Source of the DNA: an uncultured Oscillospiraceae bacterium
Lineage (GTDB): Bacteria; Bacillota; Clostridia; Oscillospirales; Oscillospiraceae
Direction of reading: 5' to 3'
Assembly: GCA_944385365.1 (NCBI GenBank)
Contig: CALWWW010000008.1
Location: 21,489-85,488, forward strand
Length of the DNA: 64,000 nt
The position numbers and the translations under genes were made by a program. The notes below the pieces were generated by a model, which worked only from the letters and a program-made list of their open reading frames with translations, was not told the origin of the DNA and made no database searches. How positions within the stretch are numbered: the first letter of the stretch is position 1; each line of letters begins with the position of its first letter. Shown in pieces: positions 51,715 to 59,451 of this stretch.

Positions 51715-51790
51715 GCGCCGGTGGCTCAATGGATAGAGCATCAGATTCCGGTTCTGAGGGTTGGGGGTTCGAGTCCCTTCCGGCGTGCCA
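51715..51790 (+). tRNA. tRNA-Arg (anticodon CCG)
   Basis: This is a 76-base cloverleaf. Acceptor GCGCCGG pairs with CCGGCGT (first pair G-T), the D arm is GCTC..GAGC, and the anticodon arm is TCAGA TTCCGGT TCTGA, which gives CCG. The T arm is GGGGG TTCGAGT CCCTT, with discriminator G and encoded CCA. It has its own promoter and terminator. Confidence 0.95.
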
Positions 51791-51822
51791 AAAGGCCCGG
51801 CTGCATTGCAGCCGGGCCTTTT
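51790..51822 (+). terminator. Terminator after tRNA-Arg
   Basis: AAAAGGCCCGGCTGCA and TGCAGCCGGGCCTTTT form a 15-bp stem with a T-run. Confidence 0.9.
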
Positions 51823-51855
51823 GCGGTCTTTGCAATCGATTTTGGAGGTGCTTCC

Positions 51856-52545
51856 ATGGAACAGATTCCGCCCTTGCAGGTAATCGCCCGCATCCGCAGC
51901 GACTTCCCTACCAAGTTCGGCATTCCCCGTCAAAGCGGCATTGTCTCCCAGCTGCGGGCATCGGTGGTCTTTGAACCGGCGTTCCGCAATCCCGATGCAC
52001 TGCGGGGCCTGGAAGACTTTTCCCATATTTGGCTCATCTGGGAGTTTTCCGAATCGGTCCGGACCCAGTGGTCCCCCACGGTGCGGCCGCCCCGGCTGGG
52101 GGGCAACGCCCGGATGGGCGTCTTTGCCACCCGCTCCCCATTCCGGCCCAATCCCCTGGGCCTGTCCTGCGTCCGGCTGGAAACCATCTGCCAGGACCCG
52201 GACCTGGGCCATATTTTAATTGTATCCGGTGCGGACCTCATGGATGGTACGCCGATTTTTGATATCAAGCCCTACATTCCCTATGCCGACTGCCACCCGG
52301 AGGCGTCGGGAGGCTTCGCCAGCGTCCCGGCGGGGGCCTGTCTGACGGTGGACTGTCCGCCGGACCTGCTGGAAGTGGTGCCCGCCGCCAGCCGGGAAGC
52401 GCTGCTGGGCGTTCTGGCCCAGGACCCCCGTCCGGCCTATCAGCACAAGCCGGGCCGGGTCTATGGGCTGGATTTCGCCGGGTGCAATGTGCGGTTCACC
52501 GTGGACGAGGACCGGCTGACAGTGACGGAAATCCGGCCCCTTTAG
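51856..52545 (+). CDS. trmO: tRNA (N6-threonylcarbamoyladenosine37-N6)-methyltransferase TrmO
   Basis: This is a 229-residue TsaA/YaeB-type protein that methylates t6A37 in some tRNAs. It shows the all-beta core with FPTKFGIPRQSG, FSHIWLIWEFS, GVFATRSPFRPNPLGLS and GADLMDGTPIFDIKPYIPYAD. The ATG at 51856 has GGAGGTG seven bases upstream. A longer frame would run through the tRNA. It is transcribed downstream of the tRNA terminator, so it depends on read-through or its own start. Confidence 0.94.
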   Translation: MEQIPPLQVIARIRSDFPTKFGIPRQSGIVSQLRASVVFEPAFRNPDALRGLEDFSHIWLIWEFSESVRTQWSPTVRPPRLGGNARMGVFATRSPFRPNPLGLSCVRLETICQDPDLGHILIVSGADLMDGTPIFDIKPYIPYADCHPEASGGFASVPAGACLTVDCPPDLLEVVPAASREALLGVLAQDPRPAYQHKPGRVYGLDFAGCNVRFTVDEDRLTVTEIRPL

Positions 52546-52656
52546 ATTGTGCGTTGTGTTTCGCGGGAATTCGTGATAGAATACCAATACATTCCATGAA
52601 AAGGCAGCGCGGCACAATTGTGCAGTGCTGCCGAACCAATAAAGGAGGGTCCGTCT

Positions 52657-53223
52657 GTGGATCGGAATTTTCGTGCCGCCCTCAACGGCTTTAACCGCAC
52701 CGACGTGGTAGCCTATATCGAGGAGTGCGCCATCAACCATGAAAAGGCCCTGCGGCAGCTGCGGGACGAGAACGCCCGTCTGCGGGCCGACCTGGAAGCG
52801 CTCCAGGCCCGGCAGGAAGCGGCCCGGGAGACGGTTCCGGAGCCTGTGGAAGCCCAGGAAGAAGCGCCTCAGGCGGAGGAACCGGAGGTCCCGACCCAGC
52901 CGGAGCCGGAACCGGAAGTGGTACCCATTGCCCCGCCCGCGTCCAGTTCCGCCGAGGAGCTGGCAGCCTATCGCCGGGCCGAGGCCGTGGAACGCGCCGC
53001 CCGCAATCGGGCCGCCGCCCTGTGCCGTCAGGTCAACGCCATTATGGACAGCACTTCCCGGCAGCTGGAAGGCTCCCGCGGCGATGTGGACACGGTCATG
53101 TCGGACCTGAATATCTGCCTGCGGCAGCTGAATGATACCTTTGCCCAGCTGCGGATTATTTTTGACGATGCCGTGCAGGCCCTGACCACCATGGAACCCA
53201 TGAAGCCCGACGACGAAGCATAA
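52657..53223 (+). CDS. DivIVA-domain protein
   Basis: This is a 188-residue coiled-coil protein. The N-terminus VDRNFRAALNGFNRTDVVAYIEE carries the DivIVA lipid-binding motif in part. A coiled coil spans about residues 25-55, then a Pro/Glu-rich linker (EPEVPTQPEPEPE) and a second helical segment to the end. It is probably a membrane-curvature or division-site protein. The GTG start at 52657 has AAAGGAGGG seven bases upstream. Cassette 9 begins five bases after the stop. Confidence 0.82.
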   Translation: MDRNFRAALNGFNRTDVVAYIEECAINHEKALRQLRDENARLRADLEALQARQEAARETVPEPVEAQEEAPQAEEPEVPTQPEPEPEVVPIAPPASSSAEELAAYRRAEAVERAARNRAAALCRQVNAIMDSTSRQLEGSRGDVDTVMSDLNICLRQLNDTFAQLRIIFDDAVQALTTMEPMKPDDEA

Positions 53224-53227
53224 AGAT

Positions 53228-53485
53228 AAAAGTTTTACTCGATTTTTTTCAAAAAATCGCGGAGTCCAGAGGCAGCGCCTCTGGTCGCCCGTCGCAACGG
53301 GCGAAATACCCGCTGGCCGCAGCCAGCGAAACACCCGCCCGCCGCAGCGGGCGAAACACCCGCGCCGCGCACGGCGCGAAATTCCCCATCGTTCCAAAGC
53401 GCCATCCGCAGATGGCGCAATCCCCACAGCGTCAGCCGTAAGGCCGCCGTCCCCACCCATCACGGGTGGTGGACGGCGGCCTTTT
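53228..53485 (+). repeat. Hairpin-module cassette, locus 9
   Basis: The order is AT-rich hairpin, CCAGAGGCAGCGCCTCTGG, modules GCCCGT, GCTGGC, GCCCGC and GCGCCG, the GCGCCATC module, a short stem and GGCCGCCGTCC/GGACGGCGGCC with TTTT. The four modules are those of locus 1, but the third and fourth are exchanged. Confidence 0.86.
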
Positions 53486-53486
53486 G

Positions 53487-53590
53487 TCAAAGTAAGATGG
53501 AATAGTGAAAAGTGAAAAAGTGTGGTGACCGCTGACGCGGTCGATTGAAAAGTGCCGCACCGGGCGTGGTGCGGCGCGGCGCAGCACTGC
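53487..53590. repeat. Spacer block shared with locus 1
   Basis: This is a near-identical copy of 484-585, with only a few substitutions. Confidence 0.7.
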
Positions 53591-53787
53591 CGTAGGGCGC
53601 GGCATCCTTGACGCGCCCGCACCGCACCCCATCCGGGGCCGTCAGGGATGCCGGCCCCTACGTCGGTGGTAACCGGAGGACGTACCGGCGGCGGGGGCAA
53701 GCCCCCGCCCTACGGGGTGGAACATACCGGGCCCATCCAATGGTTTTCGGTGCCGTTGGCGGCGGGACACACAGGTCCCGCCCTACG
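53591..53787. repeat. CGTAGG/CCTACG-bounded repeat family, locus 9
   Basis: It has the same order of units as locus 1 (GGGCGCG, GGGGCC, GGCGGGGGC, GGCGGGAC). The first 80 bases are nearly identical to 586-665, then the spacers differ. Confidence 0.8.
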
Positions 53788-53845
53788 TTCCCTGCCGGCA
53801 GTCTGTGCATGTTCATCGGAGGCGTGTGCATTGGGCAACCCATGC

Positions 53846-53881
53846 AAAAACGCGGGACACCAAACCGGTGTCCCGCGCTGC
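53846..53881 (-). terminator. Terminator after the EF-G paralogue
   Basis: CGCGGGACACC and GGTGTCCCGCG pair around AAACC, followed on the minus strand by TTTTT. Confidence 0.88.
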
Positions 53882-53890
53882 ATGTTGCAC

Positions 53891-55939
53891 TTATTCGGCT
53901 TCGGCGGCCTTCTTGGCCTCCTCGATGATCTTGGCCTGGTACATCTGGGGCACTTCCTCATAGCGGACAAACTTCAGACGGAAGTAGCCGCGGCCCTGGG
54001 AGATGGAACGCAGATCGATGACGTAGGAGGACATTTCACCCATGGGGACCTCGGCCTCCACCTGCTGCTGGTTGTCGCCCTTGGGCGTCATGCCCAAAAT
54101 GCGGCCACGGCGCTTGTTGAGATCGCCGATAACGTCGCCCATGTACTCATCGGGCACGGTGACTTTCAGCTGGCCGATGGGCTCCAGGATGGTGGGGGCA
54201 GCCTGGGGCAGGCCCTCCTTAAAGGCGATGGAAGCAGCCGTCTTAAAGGCCATTTCGGAGGAGTCCACGGGGTGGTAGGAGCCATCGTACAGGGTGGCTT
54301 TCAGGAACACCACGGGGAAGCCCGCCAGGGGGCCCTTCTTGATGGACTCGCGGAGACCCTTTTCGACAGCGGGGAAGAAGTTCTTCGGCACCGCGCCGCC
54401 GACGACGCGCTCGGCGAAGATCAGATCCTCGGTCTCATCCTGGGGCTCAAACTCGATCCACACATCACCGAACTGACCGTGACCGCCGGACTGCTTCTTA
54501 TGACGGCCATGGACCTGGACCTTCTTCCGGATGGTCTCACGGTAGGCAATCTTGGCCGGACGCAGCTCCACGTCCACATTGTACTTGCTCTTGAGCTTGG
54601 CGCAGAGCACATCCAGATGGATATCACCGGCGCCGGACAGGACCATTTCCTTGGTCTCCGGGTTCATGCCGAAGGTGAAGGAGCTGTCGTCCTCGTTGAG
54701 CTTGGCCAGACCCGTGGCAATCTTATCCTCGGTGCCGCGGACCTTGGCATAAACGGCCATGGAGTAGCAGGGCTCCTCGTATTCCACCGGGGCGATGACG
54801 GGAGACTTGCCCTCGACGCCCAGGGTGTCGTTGGTCTTGACGTTGGCGGCCTTCATCAGCACGCCCAGATCGCCGCAGCACAGCTCCTTGACCTCGGTGT
54901 TCTTCTTGCCCTTGGCCGTGTACAGGTGGCCCAGCTTTTCGCTGCTGCCGCTGCGGAAGTTGGTGAGGGTCAGGTCCGGGGTGGCCTTGCCGGACACCAC
55001 CTGGAAATAGGAGTTCTTGCCGAAAGAATCGGACATGGTCTTGAAGAAGTACAGGGTGGGCGCGCCGTCGGGATCGCGGCTGAACTCCTCGCCGTCGGCG
55101 GTCAGCATGGGCTTGCCCTCCAGAGGATTGGGGGCGTAGGCGATGAGGTTCCGCAGAACGCCCTGCATACCCAGACCGCTGAGGGAGCCGCAGCACAGCA
55201 GCGGGAACAGGACCCGCTCCCGGATGGCCTGCTTGATACCGGCGGTCAGCTCTTCGGTGGTGAAGGGCTCGCCGGAGAAATATTTCTCCATGAGTTCCTC
55301 GGAGGTCTCGGCCACCTGCTCGTTGATGTTGTCCATATAGACTTCCACACGGGCCTGATCGTCGGAAGACAAGGGTCTCTCCTTGCCCTCCAGGTCGTAG
55401 CCCTTGCCGGTCAGAACATCGACGCAGCCGGCCACCTTCTTGTTCTCATAGATGGGGAACATGAACGGCACAATGGCGGGATGCAGTTTGACGTGCATAT
55501 AGTCCAGAGTGGTGAAGAATTCGCCGATCTCCTCGTCGAGACGGGACATGCAGATAAAGGCGGGAACCTCGGACTCGCGCAGCTGCTTCCAGCTCTTCTC
55601 GGCGCCGACGCTGAGGCGGCCCTTGGCGCCGGCCACGATGATGGCCGAGTCGCAGACCTTCAGAGACTGGAGCATCTCACCGGCAAAGGCGCTGAAACCG
55701 GGGTTGTCGAGAACGTTCAGCTTGCTGCCCTCAAATTCCACGGGAATCAGGGACGTGGCGATGGAATAGCCGCGCTTGACCTCCTCGGGGTCAAAGTCAC
55801 TGACCGTATTGCCGTCGGTGACCTTACCCAGCCGCTCGCTGCCCTTGGCAGTGTATAGCATGGCCTCGACCAGCGTCGTCTTACCGTCGCCGCCGTGGCC
55901 CATTAAGCAGATGTTGCGAATATCCTTGGCAGTATACAT
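53891..55939 (-). CDS. EF-G-like translational GTPase with divergent G motifs
   Basis: This is a 682-residue protein with the full EF-G domain set (G, II, III, IV, V). Its P-loop is GHGGDGKTT (14-22) rather than the AHIDAGKTT type, G3 is DNPG (78-81) and the NKxD position reads SRLD (132-135). Domain IV contains HGRHKKQSGGHGQFGDV, typical of EF-G paralogues. The canonical fusA is not in the window. Such EF-G-like proteins occur in many clostridia and their role is not settled. Loss of the usual G4 Asn suggests weaker guanine specificity, but the Asp remains. Confidence 0.9.
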   Translation of the reverse strand: MYTAKDIRNICLMGHGGDGKTTLVEAMLYTAKGSERLGKVTDGNTVSDFDPEEVKRGYSIATSLIPVEFEGSKLNVLDNPGFSAFAGEMLQSLKVCDSAIIVAGAKGRLSVGAEKSWKQLRESEVPAFICMSRLDEEIGEFFTTLDYMHVKLHPAIVPFMFPIYENKKVAGCVDVLTGKGYDLEGKERPLSSDDQARVEVYMDNINEQVAETSEELMEKYFSGEPFTTEELTAGIKQAIRERVLFPLLCCGSLSGLGMQGVLRNLIAYAPNPLEGKPMLTADGEEFSRDPDGAPTLYFFKTMSDSFGKNSYFQVVSGKATPDLTLTNFRSGSSEKLGHLYTAKGKKNTEVKELCCGDLGVLMKAANVKTNDTLGVEGKSPVIAPVEYEEPCYSMAVYAKVRGTEDKIATGLAKLNEDDSSFTFGMNPETKEMVLSGAGDIHLDVLCAKLKSKYNVDVELRPAKIAYRETIRKKVQVHGRHKKQSGGHGQFGDVWIEFEPQDETEDLIFAERVVGGAVPKNFFPAVEKGLRESIKKGPLAGFPVVFLKATLYDGSYHPVDSSEMAFKTAASIAFKEGLPQAAPTILEPIGQLKVTVPDEYMGDVIGDLNKRRGRILGMTPKGDNQQQVEAEVPMGEMSSYVIDLRSISQGRGYFRLKFVRYEEVPQMYQAKIIEEAKKAAEAE

Positions 55940-56036
55940 GGTGAATTTCTCCTTTCGATGGAGGACAAGTCAGGCTATAGAAATTGTTACAGCGTAAATT
56001 GTCCGTCGGCGATCACATTCGCCAACTTTAATCCCC

Positions 56037-56065
56037 ATTATACTCCTGTGTTTGTTACTTTTCAA
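56037..56065 (-). promoter_or_regulatory. EF-G paralogue promoter
   Basis: TTGAAA and TATAAT are separated by 17 bases, about 95 bases before the start codon. The rest of 55940-56190 is AT-rich with no gene. Confidence 0.78.
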
Positions 56066-56190
56066 TAACGGCGTGTTCCAATCTTTGTAATCGCAGAAAG
56101 TTTGTGCATCCTGCATTATTTCAATAAAATTTTTGGTTACTTTGCCCGGCTTCTGCCCATTGACACCGGCGATTCATGGGCAAAGCATGC

Positions 56191-56225
56191 AAAAACCGCG
56201 TGTCCACAGGAGAGGGACACGCGGT
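56191..56225 (-). terminator. Terminator after the P-ATPase-like gene
   Basis: ACCGCGTGTCC and GGACACGCGGT pair around an 8-base loop, followed by TTTTT on the minus strand. Confidence 0.88.
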
Positions 56226-56232
56226 AAACAGT

Positions 56233-58281
56233 TTAACGGGAGGCGATGGAAGTCAGCAGCAGCGCCGGCAGCGTCCAGGCCAGACCGTACAGCATCAGAT
56301 TGAAGGGCGACGCCGCCCCAAAGGCGTTGAGCCAGCACAGCAGCGCCGTCAGCGCCAGACCCACCAGACCGCTGAGCAGGTTTAAGCACAGACCCGCCAT
56401 GACGGCCCCGTACAGGTCCCGGCCGCCGGTGACGGCCTCGGCCATGGGCAGGAACTGGTCCCGTGCCAGGACCACCGCCTGTTCGCCGCCTGCGGTGGCG
56501 AAAGGTCCGGACAGCCGGGCCCGCTCCTCGGCGTTGGGATACTCCAGGGCCGCGCCGGGTATCTTATACTTGCTGCCCACGGCGGCAGGGGTCAGGAAGA
56601 AATCTCTGGTGGCCAGGACCAGGGACAGGCCCCGGCTCCGCAGCACCGTCGTCAAACCCACGCGGACCCCCGTCTGGGGGCTGTAGTTGAGGGCGAACAC
56701 CGCCGCCAGCTGGCCGTTGACGGCGCAGTAGACGGCCTGGCGCACATTGGTGCCCTCGGGCAATTCCACGCCCATGGCCCGCATAAAGGCCAGGGAGCCC
56801 ACCAGGACCACGTCGCCCTGGATGCCCGCGCCCACGCCGCCGCCCTCGTAGCGGCGGAAGTTGTCGATGGTACAGGCCCGGCCGTTCTGGTTGACGAAGA
56901 TCTCATGGAACACCGGCTCCAGGCCGCAGCCCGTCTGCTGCAACACGGCGTAGGTATAGCCCACCACCTGATGGATGGAGAAGTTGTTGAACATCTTCAT
57001 ACCGTTCATGGTGACGGTGCCTTTTGGGAACAGGTCCTCGTCGCTGAGGGTGACGCAGCATTGGCCCAGGAGCCGCCGGACGCCGTTCCAGCCGCAGAGG
57101 GCCGCCCCGGACCGCATGAGCCGCCGGGACAGGGCCGCAAAGGGCCGCCAATAGGTCAGCCCCGCCGTAACGGGGATAGAGGCCGTCAGCATGGTGGACC
57201 AGCATTGCAGGAAATCCCGCTGGGCCATGGCGGAACAGGCGGCGGACAGGCCGCAGCTGGCTGCCAGCACCAGGGGCGCGTAAACGGCCATGACGCGGCT
57301 GACGGCGTCGGGGGATTCCAGATCGGCCACGTACCGGTCCAGATTGCCGTCCCGGCGGAACAGGCAGTCCCGGTTGCCCCAGGCCCGTCGGCACCGGACC
57401 GCCGCCGACGGCGTCCCCTGGATGGACAGCACCGCCCGCAGACTGCGGCGGCGGGCCCGATTGGCCACCACCCTGCCCCACAGGGCGAAAAACAATTCCA
57501 CCAGCATCAGCGCCGACAACGACAGGCGCGGCTCCTCGCCCATATGGCCCAGGCCGTCGGCGGCGGTGACCACGGTGGCCACCGTCAGCATGGTATCCAC
57601 GCCGGGCCGCAGGCGGAACAGCTGGACGATGCCGCCCAAAAACACATCATAGGCGCAGAACGCGCCCAGCAGCAGCAATCCCAGCAGAATCTGAGACCAC
57701 CGCTCCGCCGGCAGGTTCAGCCCCGCCGGGACTCTGTCCAGATGGACAAAACAGGTGACGGCGATGGCGGCGGCCGCCAGCAAAAAGAGCAGTCGGCGGC
57801 GCATGGCCAGTCCGCCGGTCCGCTTGCACGTCTCCTGGAACAGCGCCCCCGGCTCCGGATACACCGGCTGGGGCTTGGGCTTCTTCTCCCTGGGCGGTTT
57901 TTCCGGTTTCTCCGGCTTTTCCCGCTTGTGCCGCTTGGGCGGCGGCTCCACCGGCTGCCGCTGGGGCCGGGGCAGCTTGAATTCCCGGTCCGGTTCCTCC
58001 GAGGGCCGGTACTGCCAGATGCGCGGCGTCTCCGGCGCGTCCGCCGGTTCGGCGGTCTCCTCCGGTTCTTCCTCGTCCTCCGGCTCCTCCTCGTCCTCGG
58101 GAACCGGTTCCGGCTCCTCCGGCAGCTCCACCTTGGACGGCTCCGGCTCCTTGGGCTCCTCCGTCTCGGGACGGCGGCTCCAGCCGCCAAATTCATTGAG
58201 AATGTCTTCCAGAGAAAACGGCTCTTCCGTTTCCTCCGTCTCCTCCGGATTCTCCCACAATTCGGGGTTTTTCTCGCTCAC
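56233..58281 (-). CDS. Degenerate P-type-ATPase-like membrane protein with acidic N-terminal extension
   Basis: This is a 682-residue protein. Residues 1-110 are acidic and Pro-rich, residues 111-140 are basic and Pro-rich, and a membrane helix starts near 163. The rest follows the order of a heavy-metal P-type ATPase but lacks its key residues. SIPVTAGL (368-375) stands where CPC-type residues should be. LFPKGTVT (417-424) stands where DKTGTLT should be, so the Asp is Phe in an ungapped match. VLATRD stands for VLTGD. A GGGVGAGIQGDVVLVGS stretch (480-496) resembles the nucleotide domain. It is probably not a pump. Terminal helices are present. Confidence 0.72.
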   Translation of the reverse strand: MSEKNPELWENPEETEETEEPFSLEDILNEFGGWSRRPETEEPKEPEPSKVELPEEPEPVPEDEEEPEDEEEPEETAEPADAPETPRIWQYRPSEEPDREFKLPRPQRQPVEPPPKRHKREKPEKPEKPPREKKPKPQPVYPEPGALFQETCKRTGGLAMRRRLLFLLAAAAIAVTCFVHLDRVPAGLNLPAERWSQILLGLLLLGAFCAYDVFLGGIVQLFRLRPGVDTMLTVATVVTAADGLGHMGEEPRLSLSALMLVELFFALWGRVVANRARRRSLRAVLSIQGTPSAAVRCRRAWGNRDCLFRRDGNLDRYVADLESPDAVSRVMAVYAPLVLAASCGLSAACSAMAQRDFLQCWSTMLTASIPVTAGLTYWRPFAALSRRLMRSGAALCGWNGVRRLLGQCCVTLSDEDLFPKGTVTMNGMKMFNNFSIHQVVGYTYAVLQQTGCGLEPVFHEIFVNQNGRACTIDNFRRYEGGGVGAGIQGDVVLVGSLAFMRAMGVELPEGTNVRQAVYCAVNGQLAAVFALNYSPQTGVRVGLTTVLRSRGLSLVLATRDFFLTPAAVGSKYKIPGAALEYPNAEERARLSGPFATAGGEQAVVLARDQFLPMAEAVTGGRDLYGAVMAGLCLNLLSGLVGLALTALLCWLNAFGAASPFNLMLYGLAWTLPALLLTSIASR

Positions 58282-58320
58282 AGGTCACTCACCTCACTTC
58301 TGTGGGTTCGTTTTGCCATG

Positions 58321-59130
58321 TCAGCCCCTCTGGCGCACGGCCTCATACAGGAGGACCGCGGCGGCGGCCGACGCATTCAGCGAAGTAATTTTGCCTTTCA
58401 GGGGTATACTGACCTTGAAGTCGCACTGCTCGGCCACCAGACGGCTCATGCCGTCGCCCTCGGAACCGATGACAATGGCCGCCGGTCCCGTCAGGTCCAC
58501 CTGATGCAGGGGCGTGGCTCCATCGGCGGCGGTGCCGTAAATCCACAGGCCCCGTTCCTTGAGGTCCTGGATGGCGGCCACCAGATTGGACACCCGTGCC
58601 ACGGGCATGTATTCGATGGCTCCCGCGGAGGCTTTCGCCACCACCGCCGTCAGGCCCACGCTGCGGCGCTTGGGAATGATGACGCCGTGGGCGCCGGCGC
58701 ATTCGCCGGTACGGAGGATGGCCCCCAGGTTGTGGGGGTCGGAAAGCTCGTCGCAGATAATCAAAAGGGGTTTCTCGCCCCGCTCTTCGGCCAGACGCAG
58801 CATGTCGTCCACGGTGCTGTAATCGTGGGCCGACGCCATGGCGATGATGCCCTGATGGGCCCCCGTGGGGCTCATCTGGTCCAGCTTGCGCCGGTCGGTC
58901 TCCACCACCACGGCACCGGCTTCCCGGGCCATGGCCGACAGGCGCACCAGACCGTGGTCGCCGCCGCCGGAGACAATAAAGACTTTATTGATGGTACGGC
59001 CCGACTTCAGCGCCTCGGTGACGGCGTTGCGGCCCTCAATGAGGTGCTCGTCGTCGGCCGGGGCCGCCTCCGGCCGCTGGGGACGGCGGCTGTCGGGACG
59101 GAATTTGCGTTCGGGTTTCGGTTCTCTCAT
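58321..59130 (-). CDS. rlmB: 23S rRNA 2'-O-methyltransferase of the TrmH/RlmB family
   Basis: This is a 269-residue SPOUT methyltransferase. A basic N-terminal stretch is followed by the substrate-binding domain (LIEGRNAVTEALKSG). The knotted catalytic domain has ICDELSDPHNLGAILRTGE, VIGSEGDGMSRLV and IPLKGKITSLNASAAAAVLLYE, which are motifs 1-3 of the family. It probably methylates G2251 of 23S rRNA. A close relative could modify another site. It has its own promoter and is about 40 bases upstream of the P-ATPase-like gene. Confidence 0.92.
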   Translation of the reverse strand: MREPKPERKFRPDSRRPQRPEAAPADDEHLIEGRNAVTEALKSGRTINKVFIVSGGGDHGLVRLSAMAREAGAVVVETDRRKLDQMSPTGAHQGIIAMASAHDYSTVDDMLRLAEERGEKPLLIICDELSDPHNLGAILRTGECAGAHGVIIPKRRSVGLTAVVAKASAGAIEYMPVARVSNLVAAIQDLKERGLWIYGTAADGATPLHQVDLTGPAAIVIGSEGDGMSRLVAEQCDFKVSIPLKGKITSLNASAAAAVLLYEAVRQRG

Positions 59131-59174
59131 AGCATCAGTGCTCCATATCTCAAAAATATCCGCTAGGTTTATCT

Positions 59175-59203
59175 ATTATACCAAATCCCCGTCTCTTTCA
59201 CAA
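59175..59203 (-). promoter_or_regulatory. rlmB promoter
   Basis: TTGTGA and TATAAT are 17 bases apart. Confidence 0.7.
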
Positions 59204-59373
59204 CCGGCTTGTCGAAAAAGTATTTTTGCCGGACCCGACGCCCCATTGGGCCGCCGGACGCGGCGCGGCGGCCCTGGCGGAACGCCTGTGGGCGTTTCCC
59301 CCGCAACCGTCTGTTTTTTTGCCCATTCTGACAGAAATTCACAGAATATTTACACCCGCGCCCCGGCCGTCGG

Positions 59374-59402
59374 TTGCCTTTTGGGGGCGGCTATGGTATG
59401 AT
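59374..59402 (+). promoter_or_regulatory. ftsH promoter
   Basis: TTGCCT and TATGAT are 17 bases apart. Between the rlmB promoter and this site (59204-59373) I see only a GCCGGACxCGGCGC-type GC-rich stretch and no gene. Confidence 0.65.
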
Positions 59403-59451
59403 GAATACCGACCCCGGCAGGCCCGGCGGTCCCATTTGAAAGGGGAAATGA

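Noticed and set aside
51697-51855. Longer TrmO start through the tRNA-Arg gene
   Set aside because: It would translate the tRNA and its terminator. The ATG at 51856 has GGAGGTG and the normal family N-terminus.
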